Shown one piece after another: positions 5,541 to 8,349 of a stretch of DNA of 8,349 nucleotides. Origin of the DNA: Planctomycetota bacterium. Its GTDB lineage: Bacteria; Planctomycetota; B15-G4. The stretch spans positions 1 to 8,349 of the forward strand of contig QNBX01000179.1 of NCBI GenBank assembly GCA_003644265.1. Direction: 5' to 3'. The notes under the pieces were generated by a model. That model saw only the letters and a program-made list of their open reading frames with translations, did not search any database and had not been told where the DNA came from. The translations under genes and the position numbers were made by a program. Numbering within the stretch: the first letter of the stretch is position 1; the number at the start of each line of letters is the position of its first letter.

Positions 5541-7312
5541 ACGCGCACACGCTGCTGCTGGCGGCCCTGGTGACCGCGCCCGCGCTGACTTCGCGGCCTG
5601 CTGTGGTTCAAGCGCCGGCGCTCGCGCTGGAATCACCCGTCGCGCTGGCGCCCGCGCCCGCCGCGGCCTTGGGCCCGAGCGACGCGGCCGGGCTGATCGT
5701 GAGCACGGTGCCGGCGGGCCACACACAGATGTTCCTGCGCGACGTGGACGGCGACGGCGGTCTCGACCTGCTGGAGCTGGACGACCTGGGCGTGAACCTG
5801 CGTCTGCTGCGCGCCGACGGCAGCTACGCCGAACAGCCCGACGACGTGCTGCTCTGGCCCTCGGAGCAGCTCGGCTGGCACCTGACCGACGTCGACGGCG
5901 ACGGGGACACCGACCTGGCCCTGCTGCTGGACGGTCGTCGCGCCGTGCTGCATCGCGTAGGCGCCGACGGCCGCTTTGATCCGGGCGAGCTGCTGCTCGA
6001 GGATCGTCGCGGCGCCCTGCCCCGCGGACGCCGGCGCGTGCCCTTCATCACCGACGTCGACGGCGACGGTCGCGCCGACGTGGTGGTGCCGGGCGGCGGC
6101 ACCTATCGCATCCATCTGCGCGGCGACGAGCCGACCACCCTCAAGGTGCAGATGGATGCCCGCGTGCGCACCGACGTGGGCGACCCCAGCGACCTGGACG
6201 GCGAGTTCGAACAGTCCGTGACCATCCCCATGTTCCGCGTGGACGACATCGACGGCGATGGCGTCGACGACCTGGTGACGCAGACCAAGGACGTGGTGCA
6301 ATTCCATCTGTCCATGTCGCCCGAGCCGTCATGGATCATCGATCTGGCTGCGCTGCGTGACGAGCTGCCGGAGACCGTCATCGACCTCGACAACCTGCTG
6401 GGCAGCGTGACCAACCGCGTGACCTGGCGCGTGGTCGATATCGACGGCACGCCGCCCAACGACCTGATCATCTCGCAGGCGGCCATGTTCCGCATCTGGC
6501 GCGGCGGCGCGTCGGGCGACTATCAGCGGCCGCCCGACCTGCTGCTCAAGTCCAGCGGCAACGTACTGCACTACCTGGTGCGCGACGTCACCGACGACGG
6601 CCTGCCCGACCTGCAGATCATCCGCGGCGACATCATCTCCCTGGCGGACGTCGTGCGCCTGCTGGTGGTGCCGGGCGCCCTCGACTTCGACGTCTTCACC
6701 TACCCCAACGAAGCGGGCACCTTCTCCAAGCGGCCGGCCAAGCGCTCCACCGTGCGCCTGGAGATCCCGCGCCTGTTGGCCTTCTTCAGCGAACTCGAAG
6801 AGATGCAGGAGCAGCTCAAGCAGCGCTTCGACACCCCTGCCCGGCGCATGTGCCTCGACGGCGACGGCCGCTTCAATGACGTGGTCGACCTGCTCGAGGG
6901 CGACCTGCTGCTGCACAAGGACGCCGTGCCTGGCGACTGGAACGAGACCATCATCGAGCGCGTCACCGACACCAGCCTGGACGGGCTGCTGGAGACGTTC
7001 GTGCTGCAGCGCCTCGACTCCATGGAGGACGGCGGGGTCTGGCCCATCGACCTGGAGGACGTCAAGCAGATGCGGCTCACCCCGGGCTGGGAGCTGCGTC
7101 AGCTCACACAGGAGCGCGAGCCCTGGCGGCGCCTGAAGACGGCCTTCGGCGGCTCCGTCGCGGTCGACGAGAACACCAAGGTGATCCTGAACGACACCGA
7201 GATCGAGGTGGTCGATCTGGACGGCGACGGCGTCTCGGACGTGGTCTTGAGCGGGGAGGTGGCCGAGGGCCAGCCGTTCGTGCAGCTCGTGTTGGTGCGC
7301 GCGAGCGGCTGA
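5537..7312 (+). CDS. Secreted FG-GAP/VCBS repeat beta-propeller protein (second of a pair, with an insert)
   Basis: The 591-residue product has an N-terminal hydrophobic export-like segment (MNAHTLLLAALVTAPALT) with little positive charge, then an Ala/Pro-rich linker to ~50. Good Dx(D/N)xDG loops lie at 69-77, 118-126, 173-181, 237-245 and 560-568. Imperfect ones lie at 301-309 (DIDGTPPND), 350-358 (DVTDDGLPD), 440-448 (LDGDGRFND) and 478-486 (DTSLDGLLE). Spacing is 39 to 89 residues, so up to nine blade-like units. The wide gap between 358 and 440 holds a charged helix (about 414-432, LAFFSELEEMQEQLKQRF) that breaks the propeller pattern. It shares domain type and gene order with the preceding protein and may be a diverged duplicate or heteromeric partner. 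Start ATG 5537 overlaps the previous stop (ATGA), with GGAG at 5526-5529 seven bases upstream. It is the last gene of the run. No enzymatic motif is visible. Confidence 0.87.
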   Translation: MNAHTLLLAALVTAPALTSRPAVVQAPALALESPVALAPAPAAALGPSDAAGLIVSTVPAGHTQMFLRDVDGDGGLDLLELDDLGVNLRLLRADGSYAEQPDDVLLWPSEQLGWHLTDVDGDGDTDLALLLDGRRAVLHRVGADGRFDPGELLLEDRRGALPRGRRRVPFITDVDGDGRADVVVPGGGTYRIHLRGDEPTTLKVQMDARVRTDVGDPSDLDGEFEQSVTIPMFRVDDIDGDGVDDLVTQTKDVVQFHLSMSPEPSWIIDLAALRDELPETVIDLDNLLGSVTNRVTWRVVDIDGTPPNDLIISQAAMFRIWRGGASGDYQRPPDLLLKSSGNVLHYLVRDVTDDGLPDLQIIRGDIISLADVVRLLVVPGALDFDVFTYPNEAGTFSKRPAKRSTVRLEIPRLLAFFSELEEMQEQLKQRFDTPARRMCLDGDGRFNDVVDLLEGDLLLHKDAVPGDWNETIIERVTDTSLDGLLETFVLQRLDSMEDGGVWPIDLEDVKQMRLTPGWELRQLTQEREPWRRLKTAFGGSVAVDENTKVILNDTEIEVVDLDGDGVSDVVLSGEVAEGQPFVQLVLVRASG

Positions 7313-7329
7313 CCTGCGGCGCCGGCAGG
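7313..7329. terminator. Short GC-rich hairpin between convergent genes (possible bidirectional terminator)
   Basis: The arms CCTGC (7313-7317) and GCAGG (7325-7329) are complementary around a 7-base loop, directly after the stop of the last operon gene. The 41-base spacer separates two convergent genes, where termination is expected. There is no T-tract on either side and the stem has only 5 pairs, so in a GC-rich genome this could be chance. Confidence 0.3.
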
Positions 7330-7353
7330 ATGGTCACCGTGCACACGGCGGGC

Positions 7354-8349
7354 TCAGGCGCCGGCCGGGGTCGGGTGCTCGACGGGGTGCCCGGCCTCGA
7401 TCCACGCGCCGGTGCCGCCGCGGATGTCCACCAGCTCGGTGAAGCCCGCGCGCGCCAACAACGCGACGGCCGCGCTCGAGCGGTACCCGCCTTGGCAGAT
7501 GACGTGCAGCGGCGCCGAGCGCTCCAGGTCCGCCGCCGCCAGGTCGTGCTCCAGCCGGTGCAGGGGCAGGTTGGAGGCGCCCGGCACATGACCGCCCTCG
7601 TACTCGCCCTCGCGACGCACGTCGAGCACGGCCAGCGACGGGTCGGCGGACAGGCGCTCGGCCAGCTCGTCCACGTCGATGCGCGCGTGGGACGCCAGCG
7701 GGCGCCCGCTCTCGCGCCACGCGGCCAGGCCCCCGTCCAACACGCCCGCCACGGCATGGTGGCCCACGCGCGCCAGGCGCACCCAGGCATCGCGCGCCTG
7801 TGCGTCATCGTCGACCACCAGCAGCACGCGCGTGTCGCCGGACAGCAGCGTGCCCACCCACGACGCGAACTGCCCCCACAGGCCGATGTTCACGGAGCCC
7901 GGCAGGTGCCCCAAGGCGAAGTCGTCGGCGTGACGCACGTCCAACGCCAGGGCGCCGCCCAGCAGCTCGGCCTCGGCCTGGTCAGGAGCCAGGCGTGGCG
8001 GCTCGGGCAGCTCGTCCAGTCCCGGCGGCCCGACCCGGTTCAGCTCGGCGCTGCGCGGGAAGTACGCCGGCGCCGGGGGCAGCCCGGCCGTCTGCATGGC
8101 CACGAATTCCTGGCGGCTCATGGGCTGGAGCGCGGGGTTGTTCTGCTTCTGGCGGCCGATGGTGCACGACAGCTCGCTGGACATGGAGCGCCCGCAGGCG
8201 CTGCCGGCGCCGTGGCCGGGCCAGACCTCGCACGCGTCGGGCAGGATCAGCAGCTTGTCGTGCAGCGAGTCGTACATCAGCGAGGCCATCTCCTCGGCCG
8301 TGCGGCCCTTGCTCGACACGAGGTCGGGCCGTCCGACGTCGCCGATGAA
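7354..8349 (-). CDS. MBL-fold persulfide dioxygenase / double rhodanese fusion, CstB-like (partial, N-terminus beyond right edge)
   Basis: The frame is open from the right edge; 331 residues are visible, starting FIGDVGRPDL, so most of the metallo-beta-lactamase domain lies outside. GDVGRPD carries the Asp that binds the non-haem iron in ETHE1/CstB-type persulfide dioxygenases. PGHGAGSACG (45-53) carries the late His and a Cys. Residues ~125-218 are a first rhodanese domain with no catalytic Cys: its active-site loop reads VVDDDAQARDA (178-188). Residues ~224-325 are a second rhodanese domain with an intact CQGGYRSS loop (Cys285). The order dioxygenase, inactive rhodanese, active rhodanese matches CstB, which oxidises persulfides to thiosulfate during sulfide detoxification. 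It acts in the cytoplasm, as no signal is seen in the visible part. It converges on the FG-GAP operon and is probably independent of it. A ridA-like or plain glyoxalase II role is unlikely given the rhodanese domains. Confidence 0.88.
   Translation of the reverse strand, partial: FIGDVGRPDLVSSKGRTAEEMASLMYDSLHDKLLILPDACEVWPGHGAGSACGRSMSSELSCTIGRQKQNNPALQPMSRQEFVAMQTAGLPPAPAYFPRSAELNRVGPPGLDELPEPPRLAPDQAEAELLGGALALDVRHADDFALGHLPGSVNIGLWGQFASWVGTLLSGDTRVLLVVDDDAQARDAWVRLARVGHHAVAGVLDGGLAAWRESGRPLASHARIDVDELAERLSADPSLAVLDVRREGEYEGGHVPGASNLPLHRLEHDLAAADLERSAPLHVICQGGYRSSAAVALLARAGFTELVDIRGGTGAWIEAGHPVEHPTPAGA

Noticed and set aside
4707..7240. Recurrent GACGTGGACGGCGACGG-like DNA as a possible repeat or CRISPR array
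   Set aside because: The copies encode the Dx(D/N)xDG loops of the two propellers in frame and are irregularly spaced, so they are protein repeats and not DNA elements.
7800..8348. Plus-strand open frame opposite the CstB-like gene
   Set aside because: Arg/Pro/Ala-rich with no motif, antisense to a clear rhodanese/MBL coding region.
1..8349. Search for tRNA, rRNA, insertion sequence ends, CRISPR arrays or phage genes
   Set aside because: None was recognised by eye on either strand; nearly all bases are in coding frames, with spacers of only 118, 25 and 41 bases.

Overview
The window comes from a GC-rich bacterium (roughly 70% GC over most of its length, with coding frames that use G or C in nearly every third position). 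A signal-peptidase-II lipoprotein, an ABC-2 exporter, a membrane-anchored HEAT-repeat protein and paired FG-GAP proteins fit a diderm such as a Myxococcota-like 'deltaproteobacterium' or a Planctomycetota-like lineage. I cannot place it further from sequence alone, and no rRNA or tRNA is present.

Layout. From 899 to the left edge, on the minus strand, runs a one-helix membrane protein with HEAT-like repeats. In its last ~60 visible codons this frame becomes the N-terminal part of an NADP-type glutamate dehydrogenase, and GC content and codon use change at the same place. This is either a real gene fusion or, more likely, a chimeric assembly join. A 118-base divergent spacer (900-1017) follows. 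From 1018 to 7312 five plus-strand genes are packed as one apparent operon: ABC ATPase, ABC-2 permease, PDZ lipoprotein, and two secreted FG-GAP/VCBS beta-propeller proteins. Three of the four junctions overlap (4, 1 and 4 bases) and the remaining gap is 25 bases. After a 41-base convergent spacer with a short hairpin, a minus-strand gene (8349 to 7354) encodes the C-terminal part of a metallo-beta-lactamase persulfide dioxygenase fused to two rhodanese domains, as in CstB.

How the genes may work together. The five overlapping genes look co-translated: an inner-membrane ATPase/permease pair, an outer-envelope lipoprotein with two PDZ domains, and two exported propellers with acidic Dx(D/N)xDG calcium-type loops. 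The simplest inference is an envelope or surface system in which the ABC pair moves or releases something and the lipoprotein and propellers act outside the inner membrane. The combination is the least familiar part of the window. The substrate cannot be read from the sequence. The CstB-like gene is convergent, separately transcribed, and probably unrelated in function (sulfide/persulfide detoxification).
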